Numbered from the stretch's first letter, positions 17,111 to 23,998 are shown. The stretch is DNA of 42,277 nucleotides from Hydrogenophilaceae bacterium (GCA_013389015.1 JACAEE010000069.1:1-42277); one strand, 5' to 3'. The notes: generated from the letters alone by a model not told the origin. A program made the numbers and translations.

Positions 17111-17938
17111 TCAGCGTTCGCCAGCGCGCGCCTTGTCCGCCCGCTTGGCGTCAAGCCAGAGCGCCTCGAGCGCGTCGAGGGGCTGGCGTCCTTCTTTGCC
17201 GGCTTCGCGGAGCCGGCGCTCGATATGCGCGAAGCGCCGCACAAATTTGGCGTTCGCCTGCCGCAGCGCCTCTTCCGGATCGACATCGAGCTTGCGCGCC
17301 AGATTGGCCATCACGAACAGGGCGTCGCCGATCTCCTCGGCGATGGCGGCCTTGTCGTTGGCGGCGCGCGCGGCGGCGATCTCGCCAAGCTCCTCTTCAA
17401 GCTTTTCCAGCACCGCCTCCGCGTCGGGCCAATCGAAGCCGATCCGGGCGGCGCGCTTGGTGAGTTTCTCGGCCCGGACAAGCGCCGGCAGCGCCAGCGG
17501 CACGTCATCGAGCAGGCCCGCCTGCTTGGCGGCGCGCTCTTCGGCCTTCTGCTCCTCCCAGGCCCGGGTCTGTTCGGCGGCGGTGCGGCTGTCGCTGATC
17601 ACGAACACATGCGGGTGCCGGCGCTTCATCTTGGCCGTGAGCGCCTCCGCGACCTCCGTGAAATCGAAATGCCCCGCCTCTTCGGCCATGCGGGCATGGA
17701 AGACGACCTGGAAGAGCAGGTCGCCCAATTCCTCCTTGAGGTCGCCCATGGCCCCCCGCTGGATGGCGTCGGCGACCTCATAGGCTTCCTCGATCGTGTA
17801 GGGCGCGATGGTGGCGAACGTCTGCTCGAGGTCCCAGGGGCAGCCGCCGTCCGGGTCCCGCAGCTTCGCCATCAGCGCCAGGAGGTCGGCCAGGGCGCGC
17901 GCGGTTCGCACGTCGGAGGAGGCGGTGCCGTCGGGCAT
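17111..17938 (-). CDS. mazG: Nucleoside triphosphate pyrophosphohydrolase MazG
   Basis: About 275 aa with two MazG modules. Module 1 has CPWDLEQTF, TIEEAYEVADAI and KEELGDLLFQVVFHA; module 2 has LEEELGEIAAA and AEEIGDALFVMANLA. The E-E-x-x-E and E-x-x-D residues hold Mg2+. It degrades (d)NTPs, house-cleaning abnormal nucleotides. An in-frame ATG at 17983 is also possible, but it lies 5 bp from the dif-like site without a Shine-Dalgarno, whereas 17938 has GGAAG and AAGG upstream; both leave the conserved domain intact. The IS1595 element sits at most 84 bp upstream and has cut the gene off from its former upstream DNA, so expression may now depend on short residual or IS-borne promoter activity. 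Confidence 0.93.
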   Translation of the reverse strand: MPDGTASSDVRTARALADLLALMAKLRDPDGGCPWDLEQTFATIAPYTIEEAYEVADAIQRGAMGDLKEELGDLLFQVVFHARMAEEAGHFDFTEVAEALTAKMKRRHPHVFVISDSRTAAEQTRAWEEQKAEERAAKQAGLLDDVPLALPALVRAEKLTKRAARIGFDWPDAEAVLEKLEEELGEIAAARAANDKAAIAEEIGDALFVMANLARKLDVDPEEALRQANAKFVRRFAHIERRLREAGKEGRQPLDALEALWLDAKRADKARAGER

Positions 17939-17988
17939 ACCGCCTTGATCTTCCGCCGGTTTCAGGGAGTTCCCCGGGTTCATGACAT

Positions 17989-18016
17989 AACTCGCATAAG
18001 ATAGATTATGGGAAAT
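17989..18016. other. dif: Candidate XerCD dif site (chromosome dimer resolution)
   Basis: Eleven-base left arm AACTCGCATAA, six-base centre GATAGA, eleven-base right arm TTATGGGAAAT. Compared with E. coli dif (left GGTGCGCATAA, right TTATGTTAAAT), the left arm keeps CGCATAA and the right arm matches 9 of 11. The arm lengths and 6-bp centre are exactly those of dif. The polarity of GGGNAGGG octamers changes across this point, as expected for FtsK-orienting sequences. It lies in non-coding DNA just upstream of mazG. The site is intact; the transposon begins 5 bp beyond it. Assignment is by pattern and context only. Confidence 0.75.
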
Positions 18017-18021
18017 ATACC
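18014..18021. repeat. Left target-site duplication of the IS1595 element
   Basis: AATATACC directly precedes the left end of the element. The identical octamer follows the right end at 20689-20696. Eight bases is the usual duplication for IS1595-family insertion. Its first three bases are the end of the dif right arm. Confidence 0.85.
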
Positions 18022-18055
18022 CGGGACGTTACACTTGGACGCCCCAGCCCCAATT
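18022..18055 (+). repeat. Left terminal inverted repeat
   Basis: Core GACGTTACACTTG (18025-18037), three variable bases, then GCCCCAGCCCC (18041-18051) and AATT. It pairs with the right end in the opposite orientation. The outermost three bases (CGG versus GGC) differ, so the exact boundary could shift by a base. Confidence 0.85.
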
Positions 18056-18075
18056 GGCTGCTAGCAGACGCCCGG

Positions 18076-18291
18076 TCATTTGGGCGGCTTCACGGTCCGG
18101 CCAAAAGCTCGGTCGAAGGCCTTCGGATCGGCGCTGGCCTCCACCTCGGCAGCCGTTTCCAGGAACCGCTTGTACTGATCCGGATCGGACTTAGGCGCTG
18201 GCGTCTTCGCTTTGCGTTTCGCTGGCGCTCTACCACCGGAAGAGCGCTCGGGCTTCTCAGGGCTCTTTGGCGGAGCCTTCTTCCTCGGCAT
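18076..18291 (-). CDS. Small basic passenger protein of unknown function
   Basis: 71 aa from the ATG at 18291, which has GGAG six bases upstream. The first half is Lys/Arg/Pro-rich (MPRKKAPPKSPEKPERSS), the second is a short helical segment with DPDQYKRFLETA and FDRAFGRTVKPPK. Short proteins with a similar 'DP-Q-RF-ETA ... AF-R-V' tail are, to my recollection, common hypothetical proteins in alphaproteobacteria; no function is known to me. The coding sequence overlaps the 3' end of the PIN gene by 35 bases, so the two are probably translated together. Possibly a nucleic-acid-binding or antitoxin-like partner; that is inference. Confidence 0.6.
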   Translation of the reverse strand: MPRKKAPPKSPEKPERSSGGRAPAKRKAKTPAPKSDPDQYKRFLETAAEVEASADPKAFDRAFGRTVKPPK

Positions 18292-18865
18292 CGCTCGCTC
18301 CATTCGCCGCCGGCCCACCACTCGCCTCCGAGAGGCCTTGCTCGAACGGCAGTTCTTGTTCCGGCGGGAGCGGACGTTCAGGTAATTCGGCCAGTCTGAC
18401 AACCGCTAGCCCGGCCCGCGTGGCGAAGCCGCGGATGCCCTTGTCGTCCGTGTAGATCGTGGTCGATTGGGACACTTTCGCGATCGCGACGATCTGCCGG
18501 TCGTACTTGATCTTGGCCATGATCGCACCCGGATCGTCACCGCGCTTCTTTCCCTTGTCGATGTCCGCCCTTGTGAGGATGGCCAGTTCCATGGCCTCGA
18601 TGACGTCGAAGGGCCAAATCTGAAACACCGACTGCTTGTTGATCTCCGCGACTATCTGCGGACCCGCCGCGCCGGCCCGGACCAGCGCTTCACTGAGCGC
18701 CGGCGCGGGGATCACGATCTTGTCGCCGGCTTTTTCTGTGGTCTCGACCCAATACGCGAGGCGGTTCTGGAAATTGGTGACCGGCTGGCCTGTGGCGTCA
18801 TCCAGGGGGACTCCGGCCCCTGGGCTCAATAGGAGCAGGAGCATGGTGGCATCGATAACCACCAT
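18257..18865 (-). CDS. PIN-domain protein carried by the IS
   Basis: 202 aa. The N-terminal strand MVVIDATMLLLLL provides D5. The other acidic residues expected of a PIN nuclease are E59 (PALSEALVRAG), D122 (KIKYDRQIVAIAK) and D140/D141 (TIYTDDKGIRGFA), at the normal spacing, so the Mg2+ site looks complete. Residues 165-202 form an acidic, low-complexity tail absent from simple VapC toxins. The start is 3 bases after the preceding gene's stop. PIN proteins are ribonucleases in many toxin-antitoxin pairs; here the upstream partner is larger (245 aa) than a usual antitoxin. Confidence 0.82.
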   Translation of the reverse strand: MVVIDATMLLLLLSPGAGVPLDDATGQPVTNFQNRLAYWVETTEKAGDKIVIPAPALSEALVRAGAAGPQIVAEINKQSVFQIWPFDVIEAMELAILTRADIDKGKKRGDDPGAIMAKIKYDRQIVAIAKVSQSTTIYTDDKGIRGFATRAGLAVVRLAELPERPLPPEQELPFEQGLSEASGGPAANGASDAEEEGSAKEP

Positions 18866-18868
18866 GAC

Positions 18869-19606
18869 TCAGTCGTCCTCTTCTTCGTCGCGTAGATCGC
18901 TAATTTCTTGGTACGCCTCTGCCGTCCACTCGCCGCCGCCGATGGCGCGAAGGCTGGTGATGGCGCTGGATAGCTTGTCGCTTTTCAGGCGCTCGAAGCT
19001 ATCGACGCTGAAGTCCTCCAAAGTCCAAATGCCAATCGGGTCACGGCGCCACCGTCCTGTCCCGAACAAGCGGACCGGCTCGTAGAGATGGTTGCCCAAC
19101 TCTTTGGCTAGGGACTTCTTTGCATGAATATTCCCGACAGAACGCTTCTCGCTTTGCAGCATGACACGCACTCTGTTGCGGTCTCTGCCGCCGACACGGA
19201 TCAATTCACCGTCCAACGTCCCCTGTCGCCTGATGGCGCCATAGCTTTGATCGCTGCTCTCACGACCAGGAAAGAAAATTATCTCGGCGCCTCCGGCGTC
19301 GACATCAACGATGGAGCCGGACCCGTTGTCTATGCGAAGGCGCTCGTTGATGGATTGATATGCTCGCACGGCATCGGCCGGGCCAGCACCGATGCTCAAG
19401 CGGTGAACGCGCTCGCGCACCTTCGGAACCGCCTCGCGTTCAACGAGAATGACCGGAACGACGCTTCCTTCTTCAAGGCGATCAAGGTGAACCTGATGCG
19501 GTGTCCCTAGCACCTTGGCGAAGTCCGCAAGATAGTCCGCCAACACCCCCATTGGTATGGTGTCCTTGGTGTAGGCACGGATCGTGAGGCGAAATTCAGC
19601 GGCCAT
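18869..19606 (-). CDS. Unrecognised 245-aa passenger protein
   Basis: I do not recognise the family. The N-terminal third (FRLTIRAYTKDTIPMGVLADYLADFAKVLG) resembles a mixed strand-helix unit. The middle contains a beta-rich stretch with GTLDGELIRVGGRDRNRVRVMLQ and SVGNIHAKKSLAKELGNHLYEPVRLFGTGRWRR, a pattern of alternating strands that could be a small barrel. The C-terminus is acidic (DLRDEEEDD). It directly precedes the PIN gene with a 3-base gap, so the two form one transcription unit. A role as inhibitor or guide of the PIN protein is possible but not shown. Confidence 0.65.
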   Translation of the reverse strand: MAAEFRLTIRAYTKDTIPMGVLADYLADFAKVLGTPHQVHLDRLEEGSVVPVILVEREAVPKVRERVHRLSIGAGPADAVRAYQSINERLRIDNGSGSIVDVDAGGAEIIFFPGRESSDQSYGAIRRQGTLDGELIRVGGRDRNRVRVMLQSEKRSVGNIHAKKSLAKELGNHLYEPVRLFGTGRWRRDPIGIWTLEDFSVDSFERLKSDKLSSAITSLRAIGGGEWTAEAYQEISDLRDEEEDD

Positions 19607-19707
19607 CTTGGTCAGTATCTTACCACGCGACGAACGGATGGGGAATCCGGCGCACAGAGCGCTCTTACTCCTCCCTCCTTCGTGGACGGCGTCGCTTCGC
19701 CTTGTGC

Positions 19708-20640
19708 TTAGGCTGACGCGCCGGATCGCCGGTCAGTTGACCGGTAAGTGAGACGCCGCCCTTTGAATCCAGCAAGGGCCAATTCGGCGCGACGTTCGTC
19801 ATCGACGCCAAGGCGCTCGCGCGTGTTCTGCCGAAAGTCGAATTCGCTCAAGTACCGCCGCAAGTGCTTCTCCTTCACGTTCTGGTACGTCCCGATCATC
19901 CCTCTTTTGAGCACACTGAACCAGCCTTCCAGTGTGTTGACGTGCGCGTCGCCGCGCACCCATTCGTCCTTGCTGTGATCGACAGTCTCGTGGTTCACGA
20001 GAATGGCGCGATAATACTGCGCGCCATCGGTCACGAGCGTGGATTCCGGATCGACGTTCGCGCGGATGAAGCGGCTGATTTGCGGACGCGCGGGAGAGCG
20101 TTCCAGCATAACGGAACGCTGACGACCACCGCGCTCCGCAATCGTTAGGACCGCGATCTTGTGCTGATAGCCTTGAGCCTTCTTCGTCTTCGGAGAATTC
20201 GTCAGAAATGTCTCGTCGGCCTCAATCCGTTCGCCCGGTCCGCCCATGAGCGGTCCGCTGTGATCGGGCTCCATTCCAAACCGAATGCGATGCATAAGAT
20301 GCCATGCCGTCTTCATGCTGCACTTGAACATGCGCTGTATCTGGCGCGTGGAGACGCCCTTCTTGCTTGTGCAAAGCAGGTGGATCGCTTGTAGCCAGAA
20401 GCGCAGCGGCAGGTGGGAGGACTCTAGGATCGTCCCCATGCGGACGGTGAACGTCTTGCGGCAGGCGTAGCACTTGCGCAGACCGGCGCGGGCGGTCTTG
20501 CCGGTTAGCCGGCCGATCTTCTCGCCAGTCGCGCCGCAATGGTGGCAGACCGCGCCGTTCGGCCAAAGGCGCGCTTCGACATACTCGAAGGCCGCGTCTT
20601 CGTCCTGAAAATGGGGCGCGGAGAGAACAGATTTCGCCAT
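19708..20640 (-). CDS. IS1595-family DDE transposase
   Basis: 310 aa. An N-terminal zinc ribbon (C32-x2-C35, C57-x2-C60) is followed by a helix-turn-helix (GVSTRQIQRMFKCSMKTAW). The ISXO2-like catalytic core has D142 (IEADETF), D205 (LVTDGAQYY) and the N235/E238 region (HVNTLEGWFSVLKRGM), then HLRRYLSEFDFRQNTR. The reading frame is unbroken and of normal length. The start at 20640 falls about 7 bases after a promoter -10 in the terminal repeat, so its mRNA may have almost no leader. Confidence 0.95.
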   Translation of the reverse strand: MAKSVLSAPHFQDEDAAFEYVEARLWPNGAVCHHCGATGEKIGRLTGKTARAGLRKCYACRKTFTVRMGTILESSHLPLRFWLQAIHLLCTSKKGVSTRQIQRMFKCSMKTAWHLMHRIRFGMEPDHSGPLMGGPGERIEADETFLTNSPKTKKAQGYQHKIAVLTIAERGGRQRSVMLERSPARPQISRFIRANVDPESTLVTDGAQYYRAILVNHETVDHSKDEWVRGDAHVNTLEGWFSVLKRGMIGTYQNVKEKHLRRYLSEFDFRQNTRERLGVDDERRAELALAGFKGRRLTYRSTDRRSGASA

Positions 20641-20646
20641 AGCCCC

Positions 20647-20675
20647 AATCTACTAATCGGGGCTGGGGCTGTCAA
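20647..20675 (-). promoter_or_regulatory. Transposase promoter inside the right terminal repeat
   Basis: On the minus strand: TTGACA (20675-20670), a 17-bp spacer, then TAGATT (20652-20647). The -35 is consensus and the spacing ideal. The predicted start site is near 20640, the A of the transposase ATG. The left repeat carries TTGGAC at the same position, so only the right end has an intact -35. Confidence 0.65.
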
Positions 20676-20688
20676 GTGTAACGTCGCC
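20655..20688 (-). repeat. Right terminal inverted repeat
   Basis: Read inwards on the minus strand: GGC, GACGTTACACTTG, ACA, GCCCCAGCCCC, GATT. It matches the left end over both conserved blocks with differences at the outer three bases, the middle triplet and one later base. Confidence 0.85.
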
Positions 20689-20696
20689 AATATACC
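20689..20696. repeat. Right target-site duplication
   Basis: AATATACC, identical to 18014-18021. A ninth base (C) also matches on both sides. From here to 20809 the DNA is non-coding; a CTGGCG...CGCCAG inverted pair at about 20706-20731 is the only structure seen. Confidence 0.85.
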
Positions 20697-20809
20697 CACG
20701 AATCGCTGGCGTCCCCAGTTGGTGTCGCCAGGCCGATGTTTCGCCTGACTCGCGGCAGGGAGTCCAAACCTGGCCTCGCCCGCTCCGACCATTGACATGA
20801 ACCAGCGCC

Positions 20810-21625
20810 TCAACCTTCGATCTCGAACGTGAGCCCGTCGAACGCGGGCTCGACGCCGGCCGGCAGTTCGCGCGCGAGCCGACCGTAGTCCATGTCGATA
20901 TGCATATTGGTGAGGATCGCGCGCGCCGGCTTCAGCCGCGCGATCCATTCGAGCGTGCGCGCCAGATGCGCATGCGTGGGATGGGGCGTGTAACGCAGCG
21001 CATCGACGATCCAGACGTCGAGTCCGGCGAGGCGCGCGAAGGTTTCCTCCGGCATCGCCACCAGATCATTGGAATAGGCGCCGGCGCCGAAGCGGAACGC
21101 CAGCGATTGCGAAATCCCGTGATCCTGCGCCAGCGGCGTGAGCGTGATCGCCCCGCCGGGGCCGTTCACCAAGAAGTCTTCGCCCGGCCGGATCTCGCCC
21201 GCGTCCTCCAGAATCGGCGGATAGCCGCCTTCGCCATAGAAGCAATAGGCGAAGCGTTTGGTCAGCGTCGCCCGCGTCGGCGCGTCCATATAGACCGGCA
21301 TCCGCTTGCGCTGCGCCAGCGCGAATGCGCGCACATCGTCGATGCCGTGCGCCTGGTCGGCATGGTCGTGGGTGTAGACGACGGCGTCGACGTGGCGCAC
21401 GCCCGCCGCGATCATCTGTTCGCGCAGATCGGGCGCGGTGTCGATCAGCACGCTCGTCGCGTCGCTCTCAGCGCCCGCGGCGCCGCGCCAGCGCTGCAGC
21501 AGGAGCCCGCAGCGCGTGCGCCGGTTCTTCGGCTCAGCCGGATCGCACGCGCCCCAATCGCCGTTGGCGCGCGGCACGCCGCCGGACGAGCCGCAGCCCA
21601 GGATCGTGACGCGCAGCACCCCCAT
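20810..21625 (-). CDS. MBL-fold metal-dependent hydrolase (PhnP-like)
   Basis: 271 aa. Starts LRVTILGCGSSGGVPR, the usual beginning of this group, and carries the metal motif THDHADQAHG (H86, H88, D90, H93), with later ligands in LAQDH and TNMHID. Related to phosphoribosyl cyclic phosphodiesterase PhnP; the substrate of the version next to tatD is not established. The ATG at 21625 shares a base with the tatD stop (TGATG), which fixes the start; an open frame further upstream to 21796 lies inside tatD and is not used. Last gene of the rlpA-side operon block. Confidence 0.9.
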   Translation of the reverse strand: MGVLRVTILGCGSSGGVPRANGDWGACDPAEPKNRRTRCGLLLQRWRGAAGAESDATSVLIDTAPDLREQMIAAGVRHVDAVVYTHDHADQAHGIDDVRAFALAQRKRMPVYMDAPTRATLTKRFAYCFYGEGGYPPILEDAGEIRPGEDFLVNGPGGAITLTPLAQDHGISQSLAFRFGAGAYSNDLVAMPEETFARLAGLDVWIVDALRYTPHPTHAHLARTLEWIARLKPARAILTNMHIDMDYGRLARELPAGVEPAFDGLTFEIEG

Positions 21626-22422
21626 CACGCCGCCCGCGGAATCGTTCGGAAGAGGCGATGGAAATTGTCCGCAATCAGCTTTGCCCCCTCCTCCAACGAA
21701 AGCCCCCTCTCGGCGCAGAAGAAGCGATAGACGTCCCCCACCATCGCCGGCTCGCATCGCCTGCCCCGATGCGGGACAGGCGCAAGGTAGGGGCAATCGG
21801 TCTCCAGGATCACGCGGTCAAGCGGCGTCTCCGCCGCGATCGCGCGCACCGCGTCGGCGTTCTTGAACGTCATGATGCCGGAGAACGAGATGTAGCCGCC
21901 GAGCGCCAGCGCCCGTCGCGCCAGTTCAGCGCCGCTCGTATAGCAATGCATCAGGAGCGCGAAGGCGCCCTTGGCGTGCTCCTCCTCCAGGATGTCGCCC
22001 GTGCGCTCGTCCGCCTCGCGCGTGTGCACGATCAGCGGCAGGGCGAGCGCGCGCGCCGCTTCGATATGCGCGCGGAAGACGCGCTCCTGATCTTCGAGCG
22101 GGCTGAAGCGGTAGTGCAGATCAAGCCCGGTCTCGCCGACGCCCGCCACTTTCGCCGGATGCAGCTTGGCGATCGCAACGACCCGTTCGGCCGTGAGCCA
22201 GGCATGATCCTTGGCGTAGTGGGGATGGGCGCCGATGCTGGCGTAGATCCGGGGATCGTCTTGCGCGATCGCGAGCACGCGCTCGACATTCTCGAACCGG
22301 TCGCAGATCGTGATCATGACGCCCACGCCCGCCGCGCGCGCCCGCGCGATCACTTCGGCGCGGTCGGCGTCGAATTTCTCGTGATGCAGATTCACGTGGC
22401 TGTCGATGAGCATCGCGCTCAT
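21625..22422 (-). CDS. TatD-family metal-dependent deoxyribonuclease/hydrolase
   Basis: 265 aa. TIM-barrel hydrolase with GVGETGLD, LIVHTREAD, LMHCYTS and LETDCPYLAPVPHRG, giving the Glu, two His and Asp metal ligands. The N-terminal motif is odd: family members normally have DxHxH, but here it is DSHVNLH, so the second His is Asn11 (H9-x-N11), possibly altering the binuclear site. TatD proteins are 3'-5' exonucleases or D-amino-acyl deacylase relatives. The ATG at 22422 overlaps holB by 4 bases; Met4 is an alternative. Other alphaproteobacteria often have metG between holB and tatD; it is absent here. Confidence 0.92.
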   Translation of the reverse strand: MSAMLIDSHVNLHHEKFDADRAEVIARARAAGVGVMITICDRFENVERVLAIAQDDPRIYASIGAHPHYAKDHAWLTAERVVAIAKLHPAKVAGVGETGLDLHYRFSPLEDQERVFRAHIEAARALALPLIVHTREADERTGDILEEEHAKGAFALLMHCYTSGAELARRALALGGYISFSGIMTFKNADAVRAIAAETPLDRVILETDCPYLAPVPHRGRRCEPAMVGDVYRFFCAERGLSLEEGAKLIADNFHRLFRTIPRAA

Positions 22423-23363
22423 GTGGGCGCCGCCGCCGCGCGATCAAAGAGCAACGCCGCGCGCGCCAGCGCGTGTCCCGGATCGAGGTCGAGACCTTCG
22501 GCTTGCGCGCGCAGTTCCTCGAGTTCGCCATAGAGCGCCGCATAGGCCGCCGCGCGCGCATCGCCGCGCACGGCCGCGGCGTGCAGCCAGTCTTCGAGGG
22601 CGTCGATCACGAGCGTCAGCCGTTCATTGCGGTCGCCGCCGCCGGAGGCGAGCGCCATGAGCGCAGCGCCGCCGCGTTTGGGCAGCGCGTCGAGCGCCTC
22701 GAGGATCGCACGGGCGAGCCCCGCTTCGGCTTGCAGCGCCAGCGCCCGCCCCGGGCGTCCCGCCGCAAGCGCCAGCGTCGCCGCATCGAAAGCGCCGACT
22801 TTAGCCATCTCCGCCGCCGGAAGCGGACGCAGGCTGAGCCGCCGGCAGCGGGAGCGGATCGTCGCTAGGATGGCGCCCGGCGCATGGCACACGAGCAGCA
22901 GCAGCGTGCGCGGCGGCGGCTCCTCCAACGTCTTGAGAATGGCGTTGGCGGCGTGGCGGTTGAGGTCGTCGACGGCGTCGATGATCGCCACGCGCAGCCC
23001 GCCCGAGGCCGAACCCAAAGCGAAGAACGCGCCGATGCCGCGCGCCTCCTCGGCGGTGATCTCGCGGCGCAGCTTGCCGCGTTCGTTGAGCCCGCGCGCG
23101 AGCAGGAAGAAGTCCGGATGCGCCTGCGCCGCGATCAGCTTGGCGACATTGTCGTCGCTCGCGACATCGAGCGGGCGCGGCCCGATCGCTTCAGCGCCGA
23201 GCGCGACGCGCGCCGCACGAAACGCGAGCGTCGCCTTGCCGACGCCGCGCGGGCCGCTGATCAGCCAGGCATGATGGAAACGCCCGCTCGCCACCGCCTC
23301 GGCGATCTCGCGCTCCGCCGCCTCGTGGCCGACGAACACGAACGTCTCGGCCGCTTCGTTCAT
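22419..23363 (-). CDS. holB: DNA polymerase III delta' subunit
   Basis: 314 aa. AAA+ clamp-loader subunit. Walker-A-like GPRGVGKAT (37-45), VAIIDAVDDLNRHAANAILKTLEEPP (the Walker B/sensor region) and the SRC motif (TIRSRCRRLSLRPL). The zinc-ribbon cysteines of E. coli delta' are absent. Part of the clamp loader that places the beta clamp on primed DNA. Four-base ATGA overlaps on both sides (with tmk and tatD) show tight translational coupling. Confidence 0.94.
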   Translation of the reverse strand: MNEAAETFVFVGHEAAEREIAEAVASGRFHHAWLISGPRGVGKATLAFRAARVALGAEAIGPRPLDVASDDNVAKLIAAQAHPDFFLLARGLNERGKLRREITAEEARGIGAFFALGSASGGLRVAIIDAVDDLNRHAANAILKTLEEPPPRTLLLLVCHAPGAILATIRSRCRRLSLRPLPAAEMAKVGAFDAATLALAAGRPGRALALQAEAGLARAILEALDALPKRGGAALMALASGGGDRNERLTLVIDALEDWLHAAAVRGDARAAAYAALYGELEELRAQAEGLDLDPGHALARAALLFDRAAAAPT

Positions 23364-23989
23364 GCCTGCACGCCCAGCCGCGCCGCGATCGCGGCGAGCG
23401 CGGCGGCGAGCACGGCGTCCTTGTCCTTGGCTGCGTCGATGACGGCGCAGCGCTGAGGTTCGTCCGCCGCAATGGAGAGGAACGCGGCGCGCACGCGCTC
23501 ATGGAAGGCAAGATCCATCTTTTCGAACCGGTCCTCGCCCGCCTGCGCGCCTTGGGAGCGGCGCACGCCGGATTTAGGATCGAGGTCGAGCACCAGCGTC
23601 AGATGGGGAACCGGCGCGTCGATTAAGGCATCGAGCGCCGCAAGCGTGCGCACATCGACCCCGCGCCCTGCCCCCTGATAGGCGCGCGTGGAATCGGTGA
23701 AGCGATCGCAGATCACCCAGCGCCCCGCCGCGAGCGCCGGCGCGATCGTGCGCGCCACATGATCCGAGCGCGCCGCGGCGATCAGCAGCGCATCGGTGAG
23801 CGGCGCGAACTTGTCCGCCGCGCCGCGCACGAACAGCGCCCGGATCGCGTCGGCGCCGGGCGAGCCCCCGGGCTCGCGGGTGACCACCGCGTCCACGCCC
23901 GCGCGCCCCAGCCGCGCAGCGAGCGCGCGCGCCAAGGTCGATTTGCCCGCTCCTTCGCCGCCTTCCAGGGTGATGAACTTGCCGCTCAA
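23360..23989 (-). CDS. tmk: Thymidylate kinase
   Basis: 209 aa. Phosphorylates dTMP to dTDP. P-loop LEGGEGAGKSTLA (8-20), REPGG, DRFTDSTRAYQG and a LID region with RRSQGAQAGEDRFE. Length and order are typical. Starts 9 bases after the carboxypeptidase stop and overlaps holB by 4 bases, so dTTP supply and clamp-loader synthesis are in one operon. The tmk-holB pairing is widely conserved in bacteria. Confidence 0.96.
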   Translation of the reverse strand: MSGKFITLEGGEGAGKSTLARALAARLGRAGVDAVVTREPGGSPGADAIRALFVRGAADKFAPLTDALLIAAARSDHVARTIAPALAAGRWVICDRFTDSTRAYQGAGRGVDVRTLAALDALIDAPVPHLTLVLDLDPKSGVRRSQGAQAGEDRFEKMDLAFHERVRAAFLSIAADEPQRCAVIDAAKDKDAVLAAALAAIAARLGVQA

Positions 23990-23998
23990 AAACGTCCT

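Larger units (their letters stand above)
18022..20688 (-). mobile_element. IS1595-family insertion sequence with three passenger genes
   Basis: 2,667 bp bounded by 8-bp direct repeats and inverted ends of about 34 bp. All four genes read on the minus strand: transposase (19708-20640), 245-aa unknown (18869-19606), PIN protein (18257-18865) and small basic protein (18076-18291). IS1595-family members with passenger genes are known. The interior is visibly less GC-rich than the flanks, consistent with recent arrival. The transposase frame and both ends are intact, so the element may be mobile. It separates mazG from the tatD/MBL operon and lies next to the candidate dif site. Confidence 0.9.

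Noticed and set aside
19124-19510. 128-aa plus-strand frame inside the IS
   Set aside because: Antisense to the 245-aa passenger gene, which has operon context; no ribosome-binding site or recognisable domain.
18001-20700. Xer-exploiting integrative element (IMEX/TLC-like) at dif
   Set aside because: The element has a DDE transposase, inverted ends and an 8-bp duplication, and carries no second dif-like site at its far end; this is transposition, not Xer recombination.
20505-20948. 147-aa minus-strand frame across the IS right end
   Set aside because: Runs from host DNA into the transposon in a different frame from the transposase; a junction artefact of the insertion.
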